A stretch of DNA of 43,137 bases from Sneathiella sp. (GTDB lineage: Bacteria > Pseudomonadota > Alphaproteobacteria > Sneathiellales > Sneathiellaceae): the NCBI GenBank assembly GCA_002706985.1, contig PAKP01000049.1:1-43137 (forward strand), given 5' to 3'. The notes beneath the pieces were generated by a model. That model was not told the origin of the DNA. It did not search any database and was given only the letters and a program-made list of their open reading frames with translations. Both the position numbers and the translations under genes were made by a program. This document shows, piece by piece, positions 35,666 through 43,137 of this stretch (its first letter is position 1; every line of letters begins with the position of its first letter).

Positions 35666-37089
35666 TGCAGGTCACCAGCCGCCATTTCAAGAAGGGCGCC
35701 CATGAGGCGCTGCATGATGAAAATATCCAGAGCGCCTTTTCCCGGGTGAAGAGCGGGTTTCCGCTCGCCCGCGCTCGCGCCGCGGGGGAATTGCCGGAAT
35801 TTGAAGGCCTGCGCGACGAAGCGCGGGACCTTAAAAACCATATTCTGCAAAATCTCGACTATTATCTCGAGTATTTCGAGGATCAGGTGCTGCTTCAGGG
35901 CGGGCGCGTGCATTGGTGCTCAAGCTATACCGAAGCGCGCGATGTCGTGTTGGCAATCTGCAAAGAAGCGAACGCGAAGACGGTAACCAAGGGCAAATCC
36001 ATGATTACCGAGGAAATGGCCCTCAATGATCATCTGGAGAAAAACGGGATCGAGCCGATCGAGACCGACCTTGGCGAATATATCATCCAGCTTGCCCATG
36101 AGTATCCGAGTCATATCATCGCCCCGGCGCTGCATAAGACAAAGGAGCAGGTGACCGAGCTTTTCCATGAAAATCACGGAAAATACGGCCTCACCGAGCG
36201 GATTACGGACCCGCAGGCGCTGGTGAACGAGGCGCGCCAGGTCCTGCGCGATAAATATGTCGCCGCCGATGTCGGGATTACGGGCGCCAACTTCCTGATT
36301 GCCGAAACCGGATCGACGGTGATTGTCACCAATGAGGGCAATGGCGACCTCACCCAGTCCCTGCCCAAAACCCATATCGCGGTTTCCAGTATCGAGAAAG
36401 TCGTGCCGACGCTGGAGGATGCGAGCCTGTTCCTCCGCCTGCTGGCGCGCTCCGCGACGGGGCAGGAAATGTCCGTCTATACGACCTTTTCCACCGGCCC
36501 GCGCCGGATGGAGGATATCGACGGCCCGGCGAACTTCCATGTGGTACTGGTCGATAGCGGGCGTAGCGATCTTCTGGGCACGGACAAGCAGGACCTGCTC
36601 CGTTGCCTCAAATGCGGGGCCTGCATGAATCATTGCCCGGTTTATCAGGCGGTGGGCGGCCATACCTATGGCTGGGTCTATCCCGGGCCCATCGGCGCAG
36701 CGCTCAATCCGCATATGATCGGACTGGAAGAGGCGCGGGATCTGCCCAATGCCTCCACCTTCTGCGGCCGGTGCGAGGAAGTCTGCCCGGTGCGCATTCC
36801 GCTTCCCAAGATCATGCGGCACTGGCGCGAACAGGCATTTGAGACCCAAGTGACGCCGAAGCCGGAGCGCTGGGGCATTGGTATCTGGGCTTTTTTCGCC
36901 AAAAGACCGACATTATACCGCCTGATGACACGGATCAGCGCCCGCTCCCTGAAAGGGATGGCCGGAAAGAAAGGCGTTATCCGCAAGCTCCCGCTGCTGA
37001 CCGGCTGGAGTTCCGTCCGCGATTTCCCCGCGCCCGAAGGCCGCACCTTTATGGAACAATGGAAAAAGCAATCGCAGGAGGGGAAATAA
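35665..37089 (+). CDS. lutB: Lactate utilisation iron-sulfur protein LutB
   Basis: A 474-residue protein with an N-terminal LUD-like fold (NAKTVTKGKSMITEEMALNDHLEKNGIEPIETDLGEYIIQL, GANFLIAETGSTVIVTNEGNGDL) and two 4Fe-4S cluster motifs, LRCLKCGACMNHCPVYQ and FCGRCEEVCPVRIPLPK. It should carry electrons in the LutABC lactate oxidase. The C-terminal part ends in RDFPAPEGRTFMEQWKK. It overlaps lutA and lutC by one base each, strong translational coupling. Confidence 0.95.
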   Translation: MQVTSRHFKKGAHEALHDENIQSAFSRVKSGFPLARARAAGELPEFEGLRDEARDLKNHILQNLDYYLEYFEDQVLLQGGRVHWCSSYTEARDVVLAICKEANAKTVTKGKSMITEEMALNDHLEKNGIEPIETDLGEYIIQLAHEYPSHIIAPALHKTKEQVTELFHENHGKYGLTERITDPQALVNEARQVLRDKYVAADVGITGANFLIAETGSTVIVTNEGNGDLTQSLPKTHIAVSSIEKVVPTLEDASLFLRLLARSATGQEMSVYTTFSTGPRRMEDIDGPANFHVVLVDSGRSDLLGTDKQDLLRCLKCGACMNHCPVYQAVGGHTYGWVYPGPIGAALNPHMIGLEEARDLPNASTFCGRCEEVCPVRIPLPKIMRHWREQAFETQVTPKPERWGIGIWAFFAKRPTLYRLMTRISARSLKGMAGKKGVIRKLPLLTGWSSVRDFPAPEGRTFMEQWKKQSQEGK

Positions 37090-37769
37090 TGCCGTCCCGC
37101 GACAAAATTTTCGCCCGTATCCGTCATAATCTCGGCCGTGGCCCGCTGGATGAAGCGGCGGCGGGCGCCCTGAAGGCGCGTATCGAGGGACATGCACCGC
37201 ATACCATTCCGACCCGCACCGACATTTCCCGCGATAAACAGATCGACCTCTTTCAGGAGAAGGCCGAGGCGCTGGCGGCGACGGTGGCGCGGGTTCCTTC
37301 GCTCGCGGAGGTGCCGGAAGCCGTGCGCGATTACCTCGCGGCCCATAATCTTCCAACCCGGATCAAGATGTCGCCCGATACGGCGCTCGACGGCCTGCCG
37401 TTCGACAAGACGCCGATGCTGGAGGTCAGCCGCGGCGCCGCATCGCCTGAGGATGAGGTCAGCCTGACTCCGGCCTTCACCGGGATCGCCGAGACGGGCA
37501 CGCTCTGCATGGCATCGGGACCGGAAACGCCATCCACCCTCAACTTTCTTCCCGAAAACCATGTGGTGGTGATCCGTAAAAGCCAGATTACCGGCACGCT
37601 TGAAGACAGCTGGGCACAGCTTCGCGCGAAATTCGGCGCGGGCAACCTGCCGCGCACGGTCAATTTCATTTCCGGCCCGTCGCGCACCGGCGATATCGAG
37701 CAGACCCTGATCATGGGCGCGCATGGCCCCCGCCGCCTTCATATCCTTATCGTTGACGATGAAAAATAG
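37089..37769 (+). CDS. lutC: Lactate utilisation protein LutC (LUD domain)
   Basis: A 226-residue LUD-domain protein. The end VSLTPAFTGIAETGTLCMASGPETPSTLNFLPENHVVVIRKSQITGTLEDSW and the FISGPSRTGDIEQTLIMGAHGPRRLHILIVDD stretch are typical of LutC/YkgG. It is the third part of the lactate complex. ATG 37089 shares its A with the lutB stop; an earlier start at 37059 lies within lutB. It overlaps the Smr-domain gene by 11 bases. Confidence 0.93.
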   Translation: MPSRDKIFARIRHNLGRGPLDEAAAGALKARIEGHAPHTIPTRTDISRDKQIDLFQEKAEALAATVARVPSLAEVPEAVRDYLAAHNLPTRIKMSPDTALDGLPFDKTPMLEVSRGAASPEDEVSLTPAFTGIAETGTLCMASGPETPSTLNFLPENHVVVIRKSQITGTLEDSWAQLRAKFGAGNLPRTVNFISGPSRTGDIEQTLIMGAHGPRRLHILIVDDEK

Positions 37770-38430
37770 GAAGGACAGCCGCCCGCGGGGGCTATCGGAA
37801 AAGGATCGCGACCTCTGGGACCATGTCGCCCGCAATATAGAGCCACTTAAAAGCAACCGGGTTGTCGAGACGGGAAAGGACACCAATATGGTGCCGCCGG
37901 CAACGAAGAGCGCCACCACTATGGTCCCATCCCGCAAAGGCGGAAAACCGGCCTCCCCCCGAAACATGAGCGCGGAGGCGATGGCGAAAGCCATGGCGGA
38001 CTGGTCAAACGCCGCCATTTCCGGGGAGAAAAGTGCGACATCGCCAACCCCGTCGCGCCGCGAAAATGTGCCGGGGCTGGATCGGCGCAGCGCAGAGCGT
38101 CTGCGCAAGGGCAAGATGGAGATTGATGGAAAGCTCGACCTGCACGGGCTGACGCGGGCCGAGGCGCACCGGCGGCTCCGGCGTTTTATCACGGCGGCGC
38201 AAATTCAGGGAAAGCGCTGCGTCCTCGTGATCACCGGCAAGGGATCGTCAAAACAGAAAACCGAGGATGCGCCCTTCATGGCGCCGGAGAAAACCGGAAT
38301 CCTGCGCGAGGCTGTGCCGAAATGGCTGACGGCGCCGGATTTGCGGCATCTGGTTATTGACATCCGCGCCGCACAGCCGAAACATGGAGGCAGCGGCGCG
38401 CTCTATGTCCTGCTGAGGCGGAGCCGTTAA
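37759..38430 (+). CDS. Smr/MutS2 C-terminal domain protein
   Basis: A 223-residue protein with a C-terminal Smr domain: the LDLHG motif is at residues 126-130 and the TGKG motif at 159-162, followed by the helical VPKWLTAPDLRHLVIDIRAAQPKHGGSGALYVLLRR end. Smr domains bind or nick nucleic acids and are linked to recombination control or ribosome rescue. Residues 1-120 are basic, low-complexity and probably disordered. ATG 37759 lies within lutC; a start at 37723 would add 12 residues without family support. Confidence 0.88.
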   Translation: MKNRKDSRPRGLSEKDRDLWDHVARNIEPLKSNRVVETGKDTNMVPPATKSATTMVPSRKGGKPASPRNMSAEAMAKAMADWSNAAISGEKSATSPTPSRRENVPGLDRRSAERLRKGKMEIDGKLDLHGLTRAEAHRRLRRFITAAQIQGKRCVLVITGKGSSKQKTEDAPFMAPEKTGILREAVPKWLTAPDLRHLVIDIRAAQPKHGGSGALYVLLRRSR

Positions 38431-38460
38431 TGAGAAGAACAAGCGGATAAGGACAGTTTC

Positions 38461-38826
38461 ATGACCCCCTTTGGCCTTCGGGTGCGCAACTTGCGTAAAA
38501 GTCGCGGGATTACGCTCAAAAAGATGGCGGCCGATCTCGCCATCAGCGCCGCTTATCTCTCGGCGCTGGAACATGGTCATCGTGGCCGCCCGTCCTGGTC
38601 GCTGGTCGCGCAAATCTGCGACTATTTCAATATCATCTGGGACGAGGCGGAGGAATTGCAGCGTCTCGCCTCCCTCTCCCATCCGAAAGTCACGGTGGAT
38701 ACCAGCGGGCTCAACCCGACGGCAACGGAATTTGCCAATCTGCTGGCCCATGAAATCCGCAATGTGCCCGAGGCCCGGCTTAAGGAAATGCTGAATTATC
38801 TCAAAAGCATTTCGGGGCGGCAATGA
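38461..38826 (+). CDS. XRE-family helix-turn-helix protein
   Basis: A 121-residue regulator with a Cro/CI-type helix-turn-helix in the first 40 residues (FGLRVRNLRKSRGITLKKMAADLAISAAYLSALEHGHRGRPSWSLV) and a C-terminal helical part that probably dimerises (FANLLAHEIRNVPEARLKEMLNYLKSI). The target is unknown. The TGA overlaps the mmcB start by four bases (ATGA), so the two proteins are made together. It follows the Smr gene by 30 bases. Confidence 0.9.
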   Translation: MTPFGLRVRNLRKSRGITLKKMAADLAISAAYLSALEHGHRGRPSWSLVAQICDYFNIIWDEAEELQRLASLSHPKVTVDTSGLNPTATEFANLLAHEIRNVPEARLKEMLNYLKSISGRQ

Positions 38827-39275
38827 GTGAGGCAAGATCCGACAAGGGCACGCGCCTGGCGCGCGGGGTGCAACTCCTCCTCCATCAGATGGGCTATGAC
38901 AGCCTGACTGAGGTCAAACTGCGCATCCGCCGCCGGGTCGATGTGATGGGAATCAACGATAAGGGGCGGATTATCGTGGTCGAAGTGAAATCCGGCCCCG
39001 CCGATTTCCGCGTCGATGAGAAATGGACCGACTATCTGGAATTCTGCGACGAGTTTTATTTCGCGGTCGATACGGATTTCCCGAAAGACCTACTGCCCGA
39101 GGCGCAAGGCCTGATTGTTGCCGATAATTTTGGCGGGGCGATCCTGCGCGCATCCGCTGATTTCAACCTCAATGCGGCCCGGCGGCGCAATGTCACGCTC
39201 CGGTTTGCGCGGATTGCCGCCCGCCGCCTGCTTGATTTCGAAAACCCGATGAAGGAGAAGTTCAATGTGTTCTGA
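38823..39275 (+). CDS. mmcB: MmcB-type DNA repair nuclease-like protein
   Basis: A 150-residue protein of the PD-(D/E)XK fold. E30, D40 and the EVK motif (E54 to K56) in TEVKLRIRRRVDVMGINDKGRIIVVEVKSG form a complete nuclease-like site, followed by the conserved WTDYLEFCDEFYFAVDTDFP. I associate it with MmcB, implicated in mitomycin C and other DNA damage tolerance in alphaproteobacteria. It overlaps the upstream XRE gene by four bases and the downstream cupin gene by 11. Confidence 0.85.
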   Translation: MSEARSDKGTRLARGVQLLLHQMGYDSLTEVKLRIRRRVDVMGINDKGRIIVVEVKSGPADFRVDEKWTDYLEFCDEFYFAVDTDFPKDLLPEAQGLIVADNFGGAILRASADFNLNAARRRNVTLRFARIAARRLLDFENPMKEKFNVF

Positions 39276-39588
39276 AACCCCCGACGGCACAGCCCTCCCC
39301 AGTGTTTTTATCGACAATGCCCGCACCCGCGTGACCGAATGGCGGTTCAAAAAGCGCGGCGATGCCACCGGATGGCATACCCATCGGTATGACTATGTCG
39401 TCGTCCCGCTGTTCGACGGTTTTCTCGATATCGAGCTGCCCGACGGCACCCGCACCCGCAACGAACTGAAAACCGGCGTCCCCTATTTCCGTGAGACCGG
39501 CGTCGAGCATAACGTTCTCAACGGCAACGATTTCGAATGCGCCTTTATCGAGGTGGAGTTTTTAACGGTAGAGCCGAAGGGGTTTTAG
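39265..39588 (+). CDS. Small cupin-domain protein
   Basis: A 107-residue single-cupin protein. The first cupin motif appears as GWHTHRYDYVVVPLFDGFLDIELPDGT with two histidines that could bind metal, and the second as GVPYFRETGVEHNVLNGNDFECAFIEVEF with one more histidine. Its reaction is unknown; such proteins may be isomerases, dioxygenases or sugar-binding. It begins inside mmcB and its stop overlaps the convergent Abi gene by four bases. Confidence 0.88.
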   Translation: MCSETPDGTALPSVFIDNARTRVTEWRFKKRGDATGWHTHRYDYVVVPLFDGFLDIELPDGTRTRNELKTGVPYFRETGVEHNVLNGNDFECAFIEVEFLTVEPKGF

Positions 39589-40541
39589 GGATTTTGTTTC
39601 CATAAAGGCTGTTCACGCCAACCAGGAGGAAATCCCGCGTTTCGTTCATCTATAAAAGGGTTTTCTGGAAGTGTATCCATATGCTGTTGTAATCGGTAAC
39701 CCCATGAAGATGATGGATTTATCCTGTTCAACATGACTTTTATAATTGCGGCTACAGCATAGAAACGATTGTTATTAGCCTCGCTTTTACGAAGGTGGGC
39801 TAATTCTGAGATTTTACTAGCTCCTTTTAGGTTAAGCCGCGATACAATTGGCTTGTTCCATAGTCGATGATGATGCGCACAAACGTTTCGAATATTATTT
39901 AAACAACGTAACCAGTTTTCTAAAGTCTTGCCATAATCAAGATTGTATAAAGATGCTATCGCATTTTGATCTTTACCTTTCAATCCAGCAAAAAACTTTG
40001 ACATGCTGCCGAAGTCCCACAATTCAACGTCGATCCATATAGGTAAATTTTGATTTGGGTATTTTGCTTTAAAATGTTTTGTAAATTCTTCTTTTGAGAA
40101 CTGAAACGCTCTGTCTTGTTTTTTTAGCCATCTTTCATAGGAAGATTCTTCATCTGAAGGAAATTGCTTATTAGTAAAGCTTTTATGAAGATACTTAGGC
40201 ATTCTATGTGCGTTTCGGTCGTACCTCCCCATTTGAAGCGCTATGTCTGTTCGAACTGAAATTTCAATTCGTTCAAGCGCATCCATTGTCAGAAGCCTAA
40301 GCTTTTTATCGAAAACGTAAAAGTCCATACACGAAGAGAAGTTCGTCCCTTCTTTAAAATGGTCTTCAACTATTCCATCGGTTTCTTTTCTAAAAGGATA
40401 CCAATAAGCGCTTAATCGGTAGTAACCTATTCGGGCAAGACATTCCTCCGCTTTTTCGAAGTCGGTAATTTCCATACCTCTCGAAAGCAGAAGCTTCACT
40501 TGCTGTGTTGGGTATAAATAAGGCTTTTTATATTCTCTCAT
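39585..40541 (-). CDS. Abi_2-family HEPN protein, candidate phage-defence RNase
   Basis: A 318-residue protein of the AbiD/AbiF type. The start MREYKKPYLYPTQQVKLLLSRGMEITDFEKAEECLARIGYYRLSAYWYPFR is diagnostic, and the HEPN RNase motif R-x4-H appears as RNVCAH at residues 218-223. Members act as abortive-infection effectors that cleave host RNA upon phage attack. A 60-base line sampled inside it has 22 G or C, against 36 in hldE, so it was probably acquired. ATG 40541 matches the family start but has no Shine-Dalgarno; a TTG at 40607 would add 22 unsupported residues. An inverted repeat covers the ATG. Confidence 0.85.
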   Translation of the reverse strand: MREYKKPYLYPTQQVKLLLSRGMEITDFEKAEECLARIGYYRLSAYWYPFRKETDGIVEDHFKEGTNFSSCMDFYVFDKKLRLLTMDALERIEISVRTDIALQMGRYDRNAHRMPKYLHKSFTNKQFPSDEESSYERWLKKQDRAFQFSKEEFTKHFKAKYPNQNLPIWIDVELWDFGSMSKFFAGLKGKDQNAIASLYNLDYGKTLENWLRCLNNIRNVCAHHHRLWNKPIVSRLNLKGASKISELAHLRKSEANNNRFYAVAAIIKVMLNRINPSSSWGYRLQQHMDTLPENPFIDERNAGFPPGWREQPLWKQNP

Positions 40542-40551
40542 ATGTTGAGAG
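40535..40551. promoter_or_regulatory. Inverted repeat over the Abi start codon
   Basis: CTCTCA and TGAGAG, separated by TATGT, make a perfect 6-base inverted repeat that contains the ATG of the Abi gene. In RNA it would fold into a hairpin that hides the start codon; in DNA it could be an autoregulatory operator. Confidence 0.5.
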
Positions 40552-40660
40552 TACAAAATGAAGGCCGCCCCGTACACAACTAAGTGCAGAGGAGGCGGGC
40601 ATGTCAAGAAACTATATATAGCTAAAAGTGTTACGATTCAATTATATTTTTCACAACATA

Positions 40661-41653
40661 TCACCGATATGGATCATCCTTCGAAAGAAAGTTGGTGACG
40701 TAGTCGCTGATGCCGTCTTCCAGGCTGTGGAAATTGCCGCCGAAGCCGCATGAGCGGAGTTTCTGCATATTGGCTTCGGTGAAATACTGGTATTTATCAC
40801 GAATTTCGAGCGGAGTGTCGATATAGGTGATCTTTTCCGGCTTGTTCGCGGCCTTGAAGGTGGCGGCGGCGAGGTCCTTGAAGCTTCTCGCCTTGCCGGT
40901 ACCGAGGTTGAACAGCCCGGAGACCGATCCGTTATCGAGCAGCCAGAGCACCACATCGACGCAATCCTTCACATAGACGAAATCGCGGAGCTGTCCGCCG
41001 TCCTCATAATCGGGATTGTGGGACTTGAAGAGGGTAACCGCCTCCCCGGCGGCGATTTTCGGGTAACTCTGGGCAATGACGCTTTTCATCCCGCCTTTGT
41101 GATATTCATTCGGGCCATATACATTAAAAAATTTGAGCCCCGCCCATTGCGGCGGCGTCGTAGCGCCACGGTCAATCTCCCGGGCGATGAACTTGTCAAT
41201 GGCATGCTTGCTCCAGCCATAGAGATTAAGCGGTTGCAGCTTTGCAAGCGCGGCCTCGCTCTCGTTATCGTCAAACCCGGCACCGCCGTTGCCATAGGTC
41301 GCGGCGGAGGAGGCGAAGATAAAGGGCGTAGCGTTTTCCGTCGCAAACCGCCAGAGCATCCGTGTCGGGCCGAAGTTGCGTTTCAGGATGAGGTCGCCGT
41401 CGGTCTCAGTCGTTGCGGAAATCGCGCCCATATGGATGATGGCGCCGAGGCGGCTGTCGTTCCTGTGAAGCCAGCTTTCCAGGTTATCCGGATCGACAAA
41501 TTCGGAGACGACGGATTTCGCGATATTCTTCCATTTCTCGCCCTGCTCCAGCCAGTCGCAGATGACGATCTTCTCGCCCCGTTCCGAGAGGGCCGCAACG
41601 ATGTTGGAGCCGATAAAGCCCGCGCCGCCGGTGACCAGGATCAGATTTCCCAT
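40661..41653 (-). CDS. hldD: ADP-L-glycero-D-manno-heptose-6-epimerase
   Basis: A 330-residue NADP-dependent epimerase (RfaD) that makes the final sugar nucleotide for the LPS inner core. The Rossmann motif GGAGFIGS is at residues 9-16, the catalytic YGWSK lies in LNLYGWSKHAID, and the substrate-binding KFFNVYGPNEYHKGGMKSV block is typical of HldD rather than GalE. The C-terminal Ser-Leu-Glu-Asp-Gly-Ile segment is also family-like. It starts one base after the hldE stop and is co-transcribed. Confidence 0.95.
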   Translation of the reverse strand: MGNLILVTGGAGFIGSNIVAALSERGEKIVICDWLEQGEKWKNIAKSVVSEFVDPDNLESWLHRNDSRLGAIIHMGAISATTETDGDLILKRNFGPTRMLWRFATENATPFIFASSAATYGNGGAGFDDNESEAALAKLQPLNLYGWSKHAIDKFIAREIDRGATTPPQWAGLKFFNVYGPNEYHKGGMKSVIAQSYPKIAAGEAVTLFKSHNPDYEDGGQLRDFVYVKDCVDVVLWLLDNGSVSGLFNLGTGKARSFKDLAAATFKAANKPEKITYIDTPLEIRDKYQYFTEANMQKLRSCGFGGNFHSLEDGISDYVTNFLSKDDPYR

Positions 41654-41654
41654 C

Positions 41655-43130
41655 TTAAGCCTCTTTTTGGGCGGCGAGCAGCCGCTCTATGGTGCCGGTG
41701 GTGCTGAACCCCTGTTTCAGCGTGGCGAGATGAACCCGCCCGCCGTATGCCTGAACGATATCGGCGCCGACAACGGTCTCGACCGTATAATCCGCGCCCT
41801 TGATGAGCACATCGGGCTTGATTTCCTCGATCAGCTTGATCGGCGTATCCTCGGCGAAGGGGATGACGAGATCGACATCGGAGAGACTGGCAAGCACGAT
41901 GGCGCGGGAATTTTCATTGGTGACCGGCCGTCCTTCGCCCTTCAGGCGACGGATGCTGGCATCGGTATTGAGCCCGACGATCAACCGGTCGCATTCGCCG
42001 CGCGCCTGGCTCATCAGGGAAATATGCCCCGGATGTACCAGATCGAAGCAGCCGTTGGTAAAGCCAACCTTCAATCCGCGGCTGCGCCAGTTGGAGACCC
42101 GATCCAATGCGTCCTTGAGGCTGGTGATCTTGGAGTCGAGCCCGCTGAGCTCAAGGCTGTGCAGGGCGTTTTTCATGTCCGCCTTGGTCACCGCTGCCGT
42201 CCCGGACTTGGAGACCGCAATCCCGCCCGCAAGATTGGCGATACGCGCCGCCTCCTCCAGGGAGGCCCCGGCGGCAAGCGCGAGGGAAAGGGCGGCGATC
42301 ACACTGTCACCGGCGCCGGACACATCGAAAACTTCCTGCGCCTCGGCACGGATATGATGGGCCTCGGTTTCCGTGATCAGGCTCATGCCAGCCTCGGACC
42401 GGGTCACGAGAAAGGCGGAAATGCCGGTTTCCTTGATGACGGCGCGGGCCGCCGCCTCGACCTCCCGGTTTGTAGCGCAGGGCATGCCGCTCGCTGCGAT
42501 CATCTCCTTGCGGTTCGGGGTGAGCAGAGTGACGCCCGCATAGCGGCTGAAATCCCGGGATTTCGGATCGGCGATGACGGGAATATTCTTCTCGCGCGCC
42601 GCCGAAATCACATGTCGCAGCACGGTATCGGAAAGGACGCCTTTCGCATAATCGGAAAGAACGAGGATATCCGCCGATTGAATGGCGTCCTGAAAGGTTT
42701 TGAGAACCATGCCGGCGGTTTTCGGCTGCAGCTGGTGGGTCGCTTCATGATCGCTCCGGAGGAGTTGCTGCCCGTCGGCGATGAAGCGCGTCTTGACTGT
42801 AGTCGGTCGACCGACTGATTTTACAAGATAGGGCGTAATGGCGCTTTGGTTGCTGAAAATCCGTTCGATCTCGGCGCCTTCCGCATCTTCGCCTATGACG
42901 GAGATAAGCCCCGCCCGCGCGCCGAGTGAGGTGATGTTCCGCCCCACATTGCCCGCCCCGCCCAGCATCTGCGATTGATGGGTGATATTGAGGATCGGGA
43001 TCGGGGCTTCCGGGGAAATGCGTCCGGCGCTGCCATAGACGAAGCGGTCCAGCATGATGTCGCCCAGCACCAGCACGTTAATCTTGGAGATATTGTCCAG
43101 TATGGTCAGCAAGGAGGAACGGTTTTCCAT
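41655..43130 (-). CDS. hldE: Bifunctional heptose 7-phosphate kinase / heptose 1-phosphate adenylyltransferase
   Basis: A 491-residue two-domain enzyme for LPS heptose synthesis. The N-terminal ribokinase-type domain has RISPEAPIPIL (38-48), AGNVGRN and the catalytic GAGD at 272-275, and phosphorylates D-glycero-D-manno-heptose 7-phosphate. The C-terminal nucleotidyltransferase domain has FTNGCFDLVHPGHISLM with HPGH at 366-369, and adds AMP. Length is normal and both active sites are intact. It is followed immediately by hldD, so the heptose pathway is clustered here. Confidence 0.95.
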   Translation of the reverse strand: MENRSSLLTILDNISKINVLVLGDIMLDRFVYGSAGRISPEAPIPILNITHQSQMLGGAGNVGRNITSLGARAGLISVIGEDAEGAEIERIFSNQSAITPYLVKSVGRPTTVKTRFIADGQQLLRSDHEATHQLQPKTAGMVLKTFQDAIQSADILVLSDYAKGVLSDTVLRHVISAAREKNIPVIADPKSRDFSRYAGVTLLTPNRKEMIAASGMPCATNREVEAAARAVIKETGISAFLVTRSEAGMSLITETEAHHIRAEAQEVFDVSGAGDSVIAALSLALAAGASLEEAARIANLAGGIAVSKSGTAAVTKADMKNALHSLELSGLDSKITSLKDALDRVSNWRSRGLKVGFTNGCFDLVHPGHISLMSQARGECDRLIVGLNTDASIRRLKGEGRPVTNENSRAIVLASLSDVDLVIPFAEDTPIKLIEEIKPDVLIKGADYTVETVVGADIVQAYGGRVHLATLKQGFSTTGTIERLLAAQKEA

Positions 43131-43137
43131 GGATGTC

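Noticed and set aside
1..43137. tRNA, rRNA, CRISPR, transposase or integrase
   Set aside because: No tRNA T-loop-like cluster, no regularly spaced repeats and no transposase or integrase motif were seen in either strand.

Overview
This window comes from an alphaproteobacterium with fairly high GC: a sampled 60-base line in hldE counts 60% GC. It appears to span the chromosomal replication origin. The gene order rho-hemJ-hemH-hemE | origin | PPDK regulator-maf-aroE-coaE-dnaQ, with secB, fxsA and a Tim44-domain gene nearby, is the arrangement I know from Caulobacter, where Cori lies between hemE and the RP001 homologue. The parAB-rsmG-mnmG-mnmE block and the parS sites support this. I cannot name the genus. 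The porin, LptE, HldD/HldE and SecB genes show a Gram-negative envelope.

Left part (1-7.5 kb): the start of a yggS-type PLP-binding protein gene runs off the left edge. It is followed by a sulfotransferase and an outer-membrane porin with a clear terminator. A lipoprotein of the DUF3576 type then leads into leuS-lptE-holA, which overlap or nearly abut.

Accessory block (7.5-12.9 kb): between holA and parB lie a HAD phosphatase, a carboxymuconolactone-decarboxylase-like gene divergent from an HxlR regulator across an ordered operator array, an FMN-type oxidase-fold protein, a GNAT acetyltransferase with a small upstream gene, a LysR regulator, and an AT-rich membrane-anchored protein of unknown function whose frame continues beyond an in-frame TGA.

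Segregation and tRNA-modification block (12.9-19.2 kb, all minus strand): a DUF6489-type gene, mnmE, mnmG, rsmG, parA and parB. Three perfect parS sites and one with a single mismatch lie here; a fifth, also with one mismatch, is inside a quinone oxidoreductase gene at 22.2 kb. ParB carries an unusually long acidic C-terminal tail.

Origin flanks: a plus-strand trio (a thioredoxin-domain DUF255 protein, a DNA methyltransferase-repair protein, a quinone oxidoreductase) precedes a shared bidirectional terminator and the minus-strand hemE-hemH-hemJ-rho run. The 395-base gap at 26928-27322 has an AT-rich stretch, three perfect DnaA boxes (two in direct tandem) and a repeated TTATCCC/GGGATAA motif. 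Genes to its right run on the plus strand, so most flanking genes are co-directional with the predicted forks.

Right part (27.3-43.1 kb): the PPDK regulator, maf, aroE, coaE and dnaQ; convergent secB and fxsA; then a Tim44-domain protein, mltA, a TerC-family membrane protein, lutABC, an Smr-domain protein, an XRE regulator coupled to an MmcB-type nuclease, and a cupin. An AT-rich, HEPN-type Abi gene interrupts this context before the LPS heptose genes hldD and hldE.

No tRNA, rRNA, CRISPR array or insertion sequence was recognised. All calls come from reading the sequence; no database search was run.
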